Assembly: GCA_019321725.1 (NCBI GenBank) | Contig: CM033120.1 | Coordinates: 4,805,341-4,869,340, forward strand | Origin: Paulownia fortunei | Taxonomy: Eukaryota; Streptophyta; Magnoliopsida; Lamiales; Paulowniaceae | Length of the DNA stretch: 64,000 bases | Direction: 5' to 3' | Part shown: positions 49,599 to 62,169 of the stretch, one piece after another | Layout: every line of letters starts with the position of its first letter | Position numbering within the stretch: the stretch's first letter is position 1 | Position numbers and translations under genes: made by a program | The notes under the pieces: generated by a model | The model's input: the letters and a program-made list of their open reading frames with translations, nothing else | Told to the model about the DNA's origin: nothing | Database searches by the model: none

Positions 49599-51841
49599 TA
49601 TAATGCCCAATTTATCTCCTACATAGCCAATAATAATTATTTTGCATGAATATACATCTAATCAATACGCATTATCGGATTATGGCTTACAAATAACATG
49701 ATTGCACGAACATGAATAACTGTTACTATATGCTCCAGTTACGCTTTAACATGCATTAGTACATGAAATATGAGATCAAACCTTTGGTTGTTGGTGTAAT
49801 ATATTCCTTAAGTATCTTTTTGTAGTGAAAAGCTCGGTATCTTGGTTAAGGAAAATTGATGTGTTGAATGACCATGAAATGAATTATTTATATTGCTCCA
49901 TACTTGTTACATTTTAAAGTGATTATTTGCCTAAATATTTGATTGAAATATGTTACATTTGGCTAAGAACTAAAAGTATGCAAAATGGTATAATTTGATT
50001 GGTTGGTTGACTATGTTGTATCTAAACCTCATTGCACTTGATTATAATACTAAAGCATCATCTTTTATCATCTCCCCAACCTATAAACATGGCTCTTTGC
50101 ATGAGAGGACACCAAGCATGAGTCAACCAATCATAGCCCTCCACTTACCTCTCTTTGAAATGTCAAAGAAATCATTTTCATCCATATTTTTTGTGGAAGC
50201 TCCTTAAAAACAACCAGCCCTTCTTCTCCTAAGTTTCTCCTAAATTTCTACACTCTCTTACTCACAAAAATTGAATTCAATCTATGGGAATTCATAGAAC
50301 ACAAACTAGAACAAGTTTCCATCCTTTTAAGCTTGAAAACTGTTGATTTTGAAGCTTGACTCTCACTTAATCAAGGTATATTCTTTTTCAATGTTTCTTA
50401 TGATGAACTTGTAGTATATTGGATGATTACATGTTTTAGTACAGTTTTGTATCATTGAAAACTTAAGTAGGTTACACTTGAAGCCAAAACCAAGCTAGTT
50501 AAGCTAGTTTTTAGCAAAATTGATAGTCTTGTGAAATGTGCTTAATTTACTTGTTTCTATTAATTTTGTAATACCTATATTATATTTGAAAGTGCCTATA
50601 AATGATTGTGAATAGTTACAATTAGGTTGCTTAATTGAAGGTCAGAATCAATTTAAGTTAGAATTGAGTTTAAGTCATATTAATTTAGATTGTATGCACG
50701 TTTTGGGGGAGCCCTAATATTTATGTTTTAATTATTAGTGATTTAGTGGCTGTACTAATGTTTAATATCGTGAATTAGTAGTAAAATATGGAGTATACAT
50801 TATTTTTAAGGTCATGTAATTAATGTGGAACTGAAAAAGTATATATGATTTTAATTAGAATAGATTATGTGATTTATTAAAAGGATATTAAAAGGTACAT
50901 GATTTGATTATGTTAGGCCTTTAACACATCCTATCTTCCAAATAGATTGACCTTTTCACTGAGCACAAAGTGGACTTGAGGTAAGTTGAAACTTTCATTT
51001 ACTATATCACAAGAATCATATAATATTGTTTATGTTTTAATGTGATTGTCAAATGATATAATGTTTGATGCATTTATGGTTCATGAAGCATGATACGATT
51101 AAGAATATAATGAGGTTTTTGAAAATGAAGTATGGTACTTAATTAATGGTCAGGTAGGCAAGGGATGTGGGAGGGACCAATGAACCCAACAAATGATGGC
51201 AAATACTTGAGATTGAAAAACCAGTATAGAAAAGCCACAATGAATGAGATAGAATATGGCTAATACCTAAGGTTGAAAGACCAAGTATGGAAACCCCATA
51301 TTATTTCTCTTATTAGCCAATCATTATGAACAGGTTCCAAAAATTACGGTCTATCACTATTAGTTAGGTACCACACTTTAAGGGTTCTAAAGAATGATTT
51401 ATGAATGAAAGTTATTAAATTGAATAATGTATTTAATCATTTATGTGATCTGCATGTACATTATTTGTTATTGCATCAGTTTCACCTTACCGAGCCTTTA
51501 GCTCATTAGATTCATGTGATGCAGTGGAAATGTACATGTTTAGAGGTTGACTGAGTCCCCAGAGTAGCCAAATAGAGATTTGTTCATATGCCATGCTTCG
51601 AGCTGTTTTGTAGCCTATTTTGAAAACTATGTTTTATGATTTTGTAAACAAATATACTTAGTTTTGATTTATATATATAGTGTGTTTAAAACAAATAAAA
51701 CAACAAATGAATTCAACTCTTATAGCCAAAATGGGAAACTTGTATTAAAACCATAACTTTAGTATTGATGAAAAGTTAACATTTCTTGATTTAACTGTAT
51801 TAGGTTGTTTAGGTTCTGTAGTTAGATTAAGGGGTCTAGCA
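49599..51841 (+). mobile_element. Gypsy (Tekay/Del-like) 3' LTR, 2.24 kb
   Basis: It starts TATAATGCCC (expected TGTAATGCCC) and ends tctagca at 51841. It is homologous end to end with the minus-strand LTR 24609-26897. The terminal TG has been lost. The frame at 49995 is not supported as a gene. No matching target-site duplication can be tested because the 5' end of the element is deleted. Confidence 0.85.
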
Positions 51842-53165
51842 TAAACAATCTAGTGGTATGCTAGTTGTTAAGAGTGGTTAAGTTATCACACCAAATCCTC
51901 TAAATTTTCACCTACCCAATTGAATTGAATTTTCAAGTTGGATACAACTAGATTTTGATGATGGGTGAAGAATAATAGTTTTATATCTTTCTTTTCTAAT
52001 ATAATTGCATATTTCATTTGTCAAATTTGGCTACAGATGAGGCAGATATGGTCAAATTATGGGATCATATTCAAGAGACATCCTTCAACATCAACAGCGT
52101 ATTCAGTATGTTTATTGACCATTTTAACATATTTTCTCACTATCTTGTCTTTTAAAAACTTGTTTATCTACCTCTTATGTATAACATATTCAAATTTTAG
52201 ACCAAAATCAATTTTTTTTAAAAGATATGACTCAATTAGTAAAATAGGTCAGGATTGGATTTAACTCTAATCTGATTTTTTGGTGATCCATTTTGTACAA
52301 CCACTTATAATGTAACTTTGATCCATTTTCTCACATACATGGGCATTGGCACGTGCATGCATCATATACGAATATTGTGATAACTCTTACATTACATGGC
52401 ATGATTCTGAGAAAGGAAAATATTTTGCTGATCACTACTAGTGCACTGAAGCATGCATGGATTTGCAAGTTTGTGTGCATGGATTTCCATGCTTATAAGT
52501 ATGCATGTATTTGCATGCTTATATCATTATTGACCATTGGATTATGGTAGTGTGCAGAACTCTTTCCCAGTGCACATGATAGTAGTATTGGTCAAGGGCC
52601 CAAGAAAGAAATATTTTTGAGAGAAATGTTTTGATGCATGGAATTGCATTGTGGGCATAGCATGTTGAGATACATGACTTAATATTGTGGATTATTCTTT
52701 GACTTTCATAATCTTTACTTCTTGAGCATTAGCTCATATAGTTTATGTATTGTAGGTGAGCACGGCGATGCTTGAAGCATCTTTTGCTGGTTGTGCGGCT
52801 GTTGGAGCTCCTACAGGTGTTTAAGGGAGTGTTTACATGGATGACGACCTGTTGGGCTATTTTGTTGGCTTGTTATATTCTGAGCTTGTTGTATTATATT
52901 TTGAGACTCATACTGTATTTCACCTTTAAAACTTTTTCGTAAACATGTATGTAAATATTGTGGTCATTATGTGTATTGTGTTTTTATATAAATATTGATC
53001 TTGCTATATACAGGACATAAGTGAGAAAGTATTTTAAATAGGTTGTACATGTAAAAAAATAATTTATTCTTTCTTAAAATGTTACAAAAAACAATATCGC
53101 ACGTACACAGGTTCTTTTATGTCAAATTATATTTTATATATAATTGTTAAGTGGTACGTGTTACA
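51842..53165 (+). mobile_element. Diverged solo LTR, probably of another gypsy family
   Basis: After a ~40-bp linker the sequence TATCACACCAAATCC (51884) resembles the TGTAACACCCCAAAT-type start of plant gypsy LTRs. The far end 'gtggtacgtgttaca' at 53165 gives a matching ACA terminus, suggesting a ~1.28-kb LTR. 'gagcattagctcatatagtt' (52725) followed by a GC-richer block (52757-52860) is also a common layout of gypsy LTR ends. No primer binding site, coding sequence or target-site duplication adjoins it. The AT-rich frames at 51965 and 52353 are not credible genes. Confidence 0.4.
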
Positions 53166-54148
53166 CTAACCATCAAACAACCTAACATATGGATGCATTT
53201 AATTTAATGGATGTATTTAAATAAGAAACACAGGTTGATCTAAATAATAACCACATAAAATCAACTCATTCAACTTATATTATGTCCTTTATTATAATTA
53301 ACACAAATATCCTATAATTATTAATCACAATTACTTCTCATGACTACAAATTCTAGATAATTACAGATCTAAAATTTTCAATATAGTTGTAGAAAACTCT
53401 CAAACCAAACTTGGTTGTAAACCTAAACAAAGCAAGAAAACATTCATAATAAAATCAAGCATAGAAGAATATAAACATTCTCAACTATGAAATTTGGTAA
53501 ATAACATCAAGCATTCATTTCTACGAATCCATGTTGAGGGTGTTGAAATCACCCTCAACCAAATATGAAATCTAGCCTAACATACTTGAAAAGAACAAGA
53601 AAAATGAAAACTATCAATACTAGGAACCAAGGGAATCCAAAAGATAAAGAAGAAATCTCAGAGTGATGGTAGATTTTGAGTGTATTCTCCTCAAAGACTC
53701 TTCTCTCTTCCTTGATGCCCATGAGTACCCTAATTAGGAAATATATGAATTGGTCAAGTCTTATGGTTTAGGGCCTTTTATACTCTCCTCCAGATCAAAG
53801 AAAATTTAGCCAAAATCATGCTTTGAAATCCAATTTTTTATATATTTTTTAGCTGCCGGGATCTAGCACTATGGTGCCAAAAGTTTGAGATAAATTATGT
53901 GTGAACAAAGATGCAGCGCCAAAATTTCAGCTTCCAAGCTTGCTCTGGTGCCATAATGCGATATCATGGCACTATAGCACGATGCTTGTTGTATTCTTTG
54001 GCTTTAATTTGGCTCGTTTTGATTCATTAACTCCCAAATACTTGTCAAACACACAATATTGATAAATATATAATATAAACAAGGAAAATATAAATGATTT
54101 GATATAAAAGCTCACAAAATTATGCACTTATTAAATTCTCCTACACTT
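53166..54148 (-). mobile_element. Tat/Athila-like gypsy 3' LTR remnant with polypurine tract
   Basis: On the minus strand the polypurine-like AAGTGTAGGAGAATT (54148-54134) is followed by TAATAAGTGCATAATTTTGTG at 54133, the typical LTR start of non-chromovirus plant gypsy elements. The LTR body then runs to lower coordinates, including a GC-richer patch near 53850-53990 with inverted gtgcca/ggcac-like words. A small perfect hairpin (arms 53533-53542 and 53550-53559) lies within it. Its left boundary is not clear. The interior side was replaced by copia LTR at 54149. Confidence 0.45.
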
Positions 54149-54687
54149 AACCTTTGAGTCTCCTATTTAAACCATAAGGGCAAAAGATTGAAGGCCAATT
54201 TTAGCCTTCAAATTTTTGGCCATAATAGAAAATAAGGAGAAAAATTATTTTCTTCCATCCTTTATTCCAATAAAATTCCATCTTTTTGTTTAAGTATTAA
54301 TTCTTTTATTATAAGTTAATAACCAGAATTAATATTTACTATATTCACTCCATAAACTAGGTTAGTAAATGAATCAGAATTGCTAGCGAAATTTTTATTT
54401 CGTGTTATTGCTCGAAGTGTGGATAGTTTAGAGGGGTAACGCTTGGATCCCTGTAAACCAAGATTTAGAAAAGGGGTAGCAATCGATTACTTCAACCCAA
54501 AGACAACAGGAGTGCATTGAAAGGTATAAATCAAAATTATTTTAATTTTTAATTATCACACCATTGGAAATTATGAGATCAATAAAAGTCGCATCGAATT
54601 TGGGGTACTATTGTAACTATTATGGCATGTTGTCTTAAAAAAAATTATTTTCCACTATGCATACCCCGAGATTACGCAAACCCAATA
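54149..54687 (+). mobile_element. Copia 5' LTR, only the last ~540 bp
   Basis: The segment is collinear with 61680-62099 of the 3' LTR: 'cctatttaaaccataagggc' against 'cctatttaaacaataagggc', and 'gcataccccgagattacgca' against 'gcataccctaggatcacgca'. It ends CCCAATA at 54687, one G before the primer binding site. The extra ~110 bp present here (54400-54470, containing ggggtaacgcttgg) is missing from the 3' LTR but present in the LTR at 36604-38992. Confidence 0.85.
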
Positions 54688-54688
54688 G

Positions 54689-54700
54689 TTGTATCAAAGC
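54689..54700 (+). other. Copia primer binding site
   Basis: The sequence ttgtatcaaagc sits directly after the LTR end plus one G, with one mismatch to the TGGTATCAAAGC of the minus-strand copy at 30177-30188. Confidence 0.8.
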
Positions 54701-55418
54701 CACAATTTGTATAATTCCAACCGGATTTGATTTATGGCTATGAATTTAATTATTAAATTATGATTGATTTTTTGCATTTCTGATTAGAATAAAATTATTT
54801 TTTAATTAAATTAATTATTAAAAAAACTTGTATGATTGAATTCAATTCAATTGGAAGAAGAAAATAAATGGGCATGGCTGCATGCAACAACGCGCTGTGG
54901 TGGGGGGTGTTGAACATCCTCATAATTTTAAATTGTAAAATTCAATTTTTTGATTTTTTAATTAAAGTGTTAATTTTAATTTTTTTTTAGGAAAGGCTTT
55001 TTCTTGAAAAAATGAGATTTTATCCCATGTCGGGAAATTATAATTTAATTGGATGGTAAATTTATATGCTTTAATAAATTCATGTGATGTTTTTATTAGT
55101 ATGTATGGGATAATCATGGAGCCTCTTGGACCAATGTGATTGAATTTATTAATATTTGAATTTTTTGAAATGGGGTCTACGAGTCTCTTATTCTTTCTTT
55201 ATTTGTACTTTACATTTTTGTAATGAGATTAGAATAGGGTGAGGTTTTTCTTTTTGTTTTTGGTGGATAAGAAGAAGGATCAAGAGAATGGCCATGAATG
55301 TATGGGATATATTCGTGCAATAGAAATTAGTTTTTATTTCTATTTTATTATCCTTAAATTGACCTAGATCCATTTTTAGCTGAAATGGGTCATATAGGAT
55401 TGGCCAATAAGCATCCAG

Positions 55419-55459
<41 letters not shown>

Positions 55460-56200
55460 TGCATGCGTAGGGTTTATTTATTTTCAAATGATATGCTTGC
55501 CATCAATTGAATATAAATACATTAATATAAACTAAGATTAAATTGATGAGGTCTTGGTTAAAATAAACAATCCCACTTGAATTAAAATCAGGTAAAAAAA
55601 ATTCAATTTCAATTTCAAGCAAATATGGATAAAATTGGGTTGGACACCCAATAATACATGTCTACCATCAAAAGTAGTTGACATGACAATGCTACCTAAC
55701 TTTGTTATTGGCTATGAGTCGTGGAATGACTCTGTCATGGAAAGCTATGATCTCTACTAAGCATGATGATGCCCATAGGATGGACTCATCTCTACGTTGA
55801 CCATGAGTTGTGGAATGTTTTGATGCTCCATCTACATAGAGGTTTATAGGTCTTGCTTGATATTTAGTACCATATGGGCTCATAAAATTAGGGTATATGG
55901 GAAGAAATGAGATAAAATATCTTGAGGGCTACATGGAGATGCAATCATTAAAAGTTAACTATCTTTCAAAATATTTTATGGGCTCATAAAATTAAGGCAT
56001 ACGACATATTGATTGGATCTTAAGCCCAATAGGAAATAAAATTTCCTGAATTGCTGTTAGGGGTAATGGAATTCGAATAAAATAGTGGGAGACATTTATT
56101 ACTAAAGACCTTTTTATAAATAAATATGTTTTTGTAATAATGCTAATTTATAGTTTCATTTAAATTTTTTGTAGATTATCTATAAATAGCTAAAAATCCA
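54701..56200 (+). mobile_element. Copia leader region, with (AT)n microsatellite and an antisense frame
   Basis: A long untranslated leader lies between the primer binding site and gag, homologous to 29107-30176 and 34441-35660 (inverted). It contains an (AT)n microsatellite at 55419-55455 and a 63-codon antisense frame (55692-55883, minus). The C-terminal ~47 residues of that frame align with the antisense frame at 29165-29347 at about half identity. The minus frame 55188-55373 has no support. Confidence 0.7.
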
Positions 56201-59200
56201 CTTTCATCAAATCTAAAAGCTAATAAATTACTAGTCCTAACTATGTCAATTGGTTAAGGAACCTTCAGATTGTTCTATAGTCTGAAAATAGGGATTATAT
56301 ACTTGAAGTGATTAGATGGAGGACACCACTGAGGAGGAGCTTGCAGATTATCACAAGATAGTTGATGATGATCTGCAAGCGCAATGCTATATAATGACAT
56401 CGATGTAAAACGAATTGCAAAGGCAACACGGGGTACATGCACATGTGCGTGATATCTATGTTCACCTACAAGAGTTGTATGGTGAACATACTAGGTAGGC
56501 GAGATATCATATCTCGAAAAAACTTATCAGGACCTATATAATAGAGAGCTCTTCAATCCATGAGCATAGATTGAATATGGTAAGCCTGATTGAAAGGTTT
56601 GAGTTATTTGGAGTCGTTATGGATAACAAGCTCTATTTAGATCTCATCTTGCAGTCTTTACCTCCATCGTTTGACACCTTCATTGTCAACTTAACATGCA
56701 TAATATAGAAACTAGCCTGGCTGAGTTGGTTAACATGTTAAAGACGACTAAGTCCACTATGAAGAATGACAAACTGATCATGTTTGTTGGATCCTTATCC
56801 AACTCAAAGACTACAAAGCCCAAGAGGATGAAGGGAAGAGGAAAATATTTCTCAAAATCTAAAGGCATAAAGCCAACTGGTGGCATCTCCAAGAGTTCTA
56901 ATAAAACTAATGACAAGTGCCACTATAGCAACAAACCTGAGCATTGGAAGAGAAACTTCAAGGAATACCTTGTGAGCCTGAAGAGTTCAGGTATTTATTT
57001 TGATGAAGTTAACTTATCAGTTAATGATACTTCTTGGGTATAAGATATCATATATAGATCTTATTTATGCAATGATTTATAGGCGATGGTAAGAAGAAGT
57101 AAGCTAAGTAGAAAAGAAACAGTTCTACGACTGGGGAATAGAGCAAAGGTTGCTGCATTAGCCATAGAAAGTGTAAACTTAGTTTTAGAAAATGGAGAAG
57201 TTTTAGCTTTAAACAATTATCTTTATGTTGTAGAGATAGTTAAGAACATTATCTCCATTTCTGTTTGGATGGAGAAGGTTTTACTTTTCTATTTTTGGAG
57301 ATTCAGTTTTGATTACCTCCGACATATTCATGAATGGTTTATATTCTGTTACTCCCCATTACGCCTTTTTCCACATTCTACAAAATAAAAAAAAAACTTA
57401 GATAATCATAGTTCTAAACTCTTATGCATGCTAGATTAGATCACATCTTTAAAAAAAAAATCATAAGTTGGCTCAATTGCTCAATCTTTCAAAAGAGCAA
57501 GGAATACCAACATGTGAGTCATGTCTTAAGGGAAAGATGATCAAATCATCATTTGTTGGACAAGTGGAGTGAGCAAAAGATCTATAGCATTTGATCTATT
57601 TGGATATATATGGGCTACTAAGTGTTAATGCTCGTGAGAACTATCACTACTTCATAACATTTACCGATGATTATTTTAGGTATGGTTATGTCTACCTTAT
57701 GAGGTACAAATCTGAAGCATTTGAAAAGTTCAAAGAAAATACATGCAAGGTTGAGAGACAAATTGGGCTAAGTATCAAGGCTTTTCGATCAGATCGATGA
57801 GGTGAATACTTGAGCATGGAGTTTCTTAATATCTAAAAGAGAATGGGATTTGCTCTCAGTGGACCCATCCTACTACTCCTCAACTCAATTAGACATGGTT
57901 CGATTGAGGATGAGTTTCACTGGGCTTCCTCTTTCATTATGGGACTATGCTCTAGAAACGACGACATATCTATTAAACAGAGTGCCATCAAAATTGGTAT
58001 CCAAAATACTATATGAAATGTGGTGTGGAAAAACACCCTTTTAAAAATACCTTAGGGTATGGGGGTGTGTTACTTACGTGAATCAACAAGTAGTAGATAA
58101 ATTGGATATGAGATCCAGTTTATGTAAGTTTGTGGGGTATCCAAAAGAATCCATTAGATACTATTTCTATGACTTCTCGAAATAAAAAGGTGTTTGTTTT
58201 GAGGAATGCCACTTTCTTAGAGTAAGAGTTTCTATTGGATAGAAATGGAAAAGTCGTGGAGGTTGAAGAAATTTAAGAACTAGAGAGCCTCCTAACACAA
58301 GCAGTAATGTGTCAACCAGCTGAGCCTGGGCCTTCGGACACACCCTCCTAGGAGATCCCAAGGGATCTCAAAGCCACTTGAAAGGTATGTTTTTTTATTT
58401 TATGATAACCTAGGTGTTCAAGCTTCGTCCGCCTAATCCTAGAAGAGGACAACCTTTCCTCTTGGTTCAACCTCTGGGTAAATCAGATGCGGTTACATCC
58501 TATACACATTTGAAGTACACCTTCAAGCAGCGGTTACCCTCCTTGTAGACCCACCTTCAGATCACGCAGCAAGGGACCCCTGGAGGGATGAATAGGCATA
58601 CCACACTCCTACTCTACAGGTATAGACCCTGGTGGACCCACCATAAAGAATAGTTCCCATTGGCTACAAATAGGTCTACAAGCAAAAGCTTGGAGTATAT
58701 GTAAAGGTAGTGACCTACAAAGCACAATTGGAAAAAGTTATACTAAGATGTAAGAAATTGATTATGAGGAAACTTTTTTACCAGTAGTGATGCTTAAATC
58801 TATCTAGATACTACTAGCCATATTAGTATATTATGACTATGAGATATGACAGATGGAAGTGAAGATTGCTTTTCTTAATGGAAACATAAAGGAAGAAATT
58901 TATATTAGGTAGCCAAAAGGCTTCACATCTAAAGGGAGTGAGCAAAATGTTTGCAAACTCTAGTGACCCATTTATGGACTCAAGCAAGCTTTCCAAAGCA
59001 AGACCATTCGGTTTGATGAGGCAATCTAATTATTTGATTTCCACAAGAACTTGAATGAACCTTGTATCTACATGAAGATTAGTGGGAGTACAGTGACATT
59101 TATTATGTTGTATATTAATTACATCCTACTCATTGGGAATGATGTGGGGATATTGTAGTCAACTAAGACTTGATTGTCTAACCAGTTCTCCATGAAGGAT

Positions 59201-60099
59201 TTAGGAGAAACATCATTTATTCTTAGAATAAAGATATATAGAGATAGGTCTAGAAGGATGACGGACTATCCCAATCTACATACATAGACAAAATGATAAA
59301 GAGGTTTAACATGGAGGAATCCAAATTAGGATTCTTGCCAATAAGTCATGACATTTCTCTCTCAAGGGCTATATCTCTTGAGACTCCTGAGGAGAGGGAA
59401 ATGATGACCTGCATACCTTATACTTCTGCTATTGGAAGTATAATGTATGGTATGTTATGTACGAGGCCTGATATCATATATGCTCTAAGTGTCACGAGCA
59501 GATATCAATCCAATCCAGGCGAGGAACACTGAAAAGTTGTAAAGATGATCATAAATTACTTAAGAAGAACTAAGGATATCATTCTAGTATACGGCTCGAG
59601 AGAATTGAAACTAGAAGGCTATACTATTATAGTTTTTGGTCTGATATAGATGACTCAAAGTCCATGCTCGGATACATATTCACCATATACAGTGGTGCAG
59701 TCAGCTGGAAGAGTTCCAAAGAGGAGACAACTGCAGATTATTCCACTGAGGCTGAATACATTATTGCTACATGTGATGCAGCAAAGGAAGTTATTTGGAT
59801 AAGGGACTTCATCCAAGAGTTGGGTATGGTTCCATCCGTTCTTCATCCTATATTGATATATTGTGATAATAACAGAGTTATTGCACAAGCAAAAGAGCCA
59901 AGATCTCATCAAAGATCTAAGCACATCACGAGGCAATATTATCAGTTTTGAGAGATCATTGGTAGATGCGACATTGCAGTGGATAGAGTTACTTCGGCAG
60001 AAAATATAGTAGACCCATTGACTAAACCTCTAGGCAGAAGGTATTCGACGGACATCTTGAGAAGATGGGCCTGAAGTACATGGGCAATTAGCACTAGGG
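56201..60099 (+). pseudogene. gag-pol: Ty1/copia gag-pol, full domain set but degenerate
   Basis: Gag spans about 56230-57040, with a damaged zinc knuckle (CHYSNKPEHWKRNF: second and last Cys lost). The protease site reads DII in place of DTG near 57042. The pre-integrase and integrase region (about 57080-58040) includes CESCLKGKMIKSSF, ITFTDDYFRYGYVYL and the open piece 57850-58044 (LLNRVPSKLVSK). A linker follows, then a ~210-bp unmatched insert (58400-58612). Reverse transcriptase spans about 58620-59530, and RNase H about 59560-59950 (TEAEYI, YCDNN, EPRSHQRSKH). The RT motif at 59111-59122 is YINY, so the catalytic Asp pair is gone. Stops and frameshifts occur throughout. Open stretches at 59293-59532 and 59664-59951 show that the 3' half decayed less. 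Minus-strand frames here are shadows. Confidence 0.85.
58400..58612. other. Unmatched GC-richer insert inside copia RT linker
   Basis: Between the RSKR-like linker (ending near 58395) and the start of reverse transcriptase (VWTLVDPP equivalent near 58620), about 210 bp are replaced by sequence with no counterpart in the copies at 43020-43150 or 28200-28360. It is visibly richer in C and G. No terminal repeats or frame are evident, so its origin is unknown. Confidence 0.5.
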
Positions 60100-60111
60100 T
60101 AAGTGGGAGAT
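60100..60111 (+). other. Copia polypurine tract
   Basis: aagtgggagat directly precedes the LTR start, a canonical copia plus-strand primer and the best-preserved of the copies here. Confidence 0.85.
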
Positions 60112-62099
60112 TGTTAGAGTAGTGCTCGGTGCACCAATTTGATTAGGCGTCTTTTATACTCTTGTATTTGTAAAATAATCTTTTTCAAATCATATTAATA
60201 AATATAGGTAAATTTCTTTATCTTTAATTGTATATAGTAATTAGATAAAGTCCCTAGACTAAACATAGCTACAGGGCATGGTCACATATTTGATGGTGAT
60301 CATGGAATATGCCTTTATAGATTTGGACTTAAATAAGTTCCGAGTCAAGGGCTTTTTGAGATGGGACATCAAATAGCCCAATAGACTCGTGCATACGATG
60401 TATGCTATCATTAGGAGGATATCTCACTCCATGGATATTAGCATAGTAACGCTAGTGCATGTATGCGGGTACTTGTTAGAGAATAAGTACACTAAACAGG
60501 CTTACTGGAAATTCTTAATTGGAAACATTATTTGTCCAAATATAAATTTTCATGTGCACCATGGTAGCCTTGTGCATGTCGTGTTTCATTTTGATGTATC
60601 TTCTAATTGCTTAACAATCATAAATGGGGTACATTTGATAATGCATTAATACGTATGGAGGTTAATAAGTGGCTAACAATGGATCCATTACTTGTCTAGC
60701 AGAACAAGTGAATCTCCTATGTTTTCATAATTTATGACTGAAAAGTCTTTAGCTAAGGTGGTATGAATGTTAGACGGGACTTTTCTAACGATTTGTCATG
60801 AGTCATTAAAATATGAAATGGAATCATAGTTATTGATCAATTAGGATTTTAACTATTAATCCATGCCCTAGATTCAATTAGGAGATTGGTTGTCAGAATA
60901 ACCTTATGTGTATGATACTCATAATTAAAATAGGTTCACTCGCTATTTCACCTAAATCTAGGTAGTCATGATACACTTATTAGGTGTTTCCCATGAGATT
61001 TTTGAAAATAAAGAGTTAGTTTCAAGTGAATTAATTAATTAGATTAATTAATCGAAATAATTATTATTCATAAGTTGTAAATGTTGCAAGCCAACTGCTA
61101 ACTTAGTTATGAATATAAAAGGTCACACACAATTTGAGATGAAATATTTTTAACTTATGAACTGATCAAAGGAGTTGGATTCAATTAATTAATGAAGATT
61201 AATTAATTGGGACTTAAATTAATTCAATGAGTTGATTTAATTATTTAATTAAATAATTAAATTATTTTATTAGATCTAATAAGATTAGAAACCCAAATTG
61301 GAGTGAAAAAATTATTTGATTGGATCAAATTAATTGTGTAGTCTATAAATTATTTAATTGTTAAATTAATTTACTTAATTAATTTGTTGGGCCTAATTTG
61401 ATTAGGTGGGTAGATGAATTAATTAATTGAATTTGGGCTAAAATAATTAATTGAATTAATTTTAGAATTTATTTTAAATCCAAGTCCAATTCAAAGAAAC
61501 CCGTTAGGAGAGACCCATATGGGTAGTTGAAAAATGATAAAAACTCAAGAGTTTGAAATTTTAGGAAGACTCTAAATATCTTTGGAAGATATGAAAGGAT
61601 AAAGTTGAAGAATTTTGGGACAACCAAAAATCTTCCGACTAATTAAAAGGAGACCAAAAATACCAAAAGTGGGACTATTGGAATTTTTGAGTCCCCTATT
61701 TAAACAATAAGGGCCAAAAATTGAAGGCCAATTTTAGCCTTCAAATTTTTTGCCATAATAGAAAATTAGGAGAAAAAATATTTTCTTCTTCCATCATTTA
61801 TTCCACCAAAATTCCATATTTTTGTTCAAGTATTAATTCTTTTATCACAAGTTGATAACAAAAATTAATATTCACTATATTCACTCCATAAACTAGGTTA
61901 CTAAAGGAATACCAGAATTCAAAAAGGGGCTAGCAATCGGTTGATTCAATCCCTATGACAACCAGAGTGGATTGAATGGTATAAATCAAAATTATTTTAA
62001 TTTTTAATTATCATACTGTTGTAACTGTTGTGGCATGTTGTCTTAAAAAAAAATATTTTTTCACAACGCATACCCTAGGATCACGCAAACTCCACAACA
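60112..62099 (+). mobile_element. Copia 3' LTR, complete, 1.99 kb
   Basis: It starts TGTTAGAGTAGTGC and ends ccacaaca at 62099, with both termini intact. It is the best reference for this LTR family. It contains the 'gggcatggtcaca' block, the 'agactcgtgcat' region, and AT-palindromic ttaattaatt tracts at 61020-61450. The segment 61680-62099 matches the partial 5' LTR at 54149-54687. The frame at 60389 is spurious. Confidence 0.9.
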
Positions 62100-62169
62100 A
62101 GTGTATGTATGCGGGTGCTGGTTAGAGAACAAGTACACTTAACAGGTTGACAGGAAAGTAAGAGGCTTT
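62100..62169 (+). mobile_element. Copia LTR scrap
   Basis: About 55 bp (gtgtatgtatgcgggtgctg onward) match 60452-60510 inside the copia LTR, in the same orientation. The complete 3' LTR ending at 62099 therefore abuts a piece of another copy of the same LTR. Confidence 0.7.

Noticed and set aside
51965..52550. Two plus-strand frames of 99 and 65 residues
   Set aside because: AT-rich, hydrophobic low-complexity translations within a likely LTR, with no homologous partner or motifs.
55188..55373. Minus-strand 61-residue frame in the copia leader
   Set aside because: It is not preserved in the two sister leaders and has no recognisable features.
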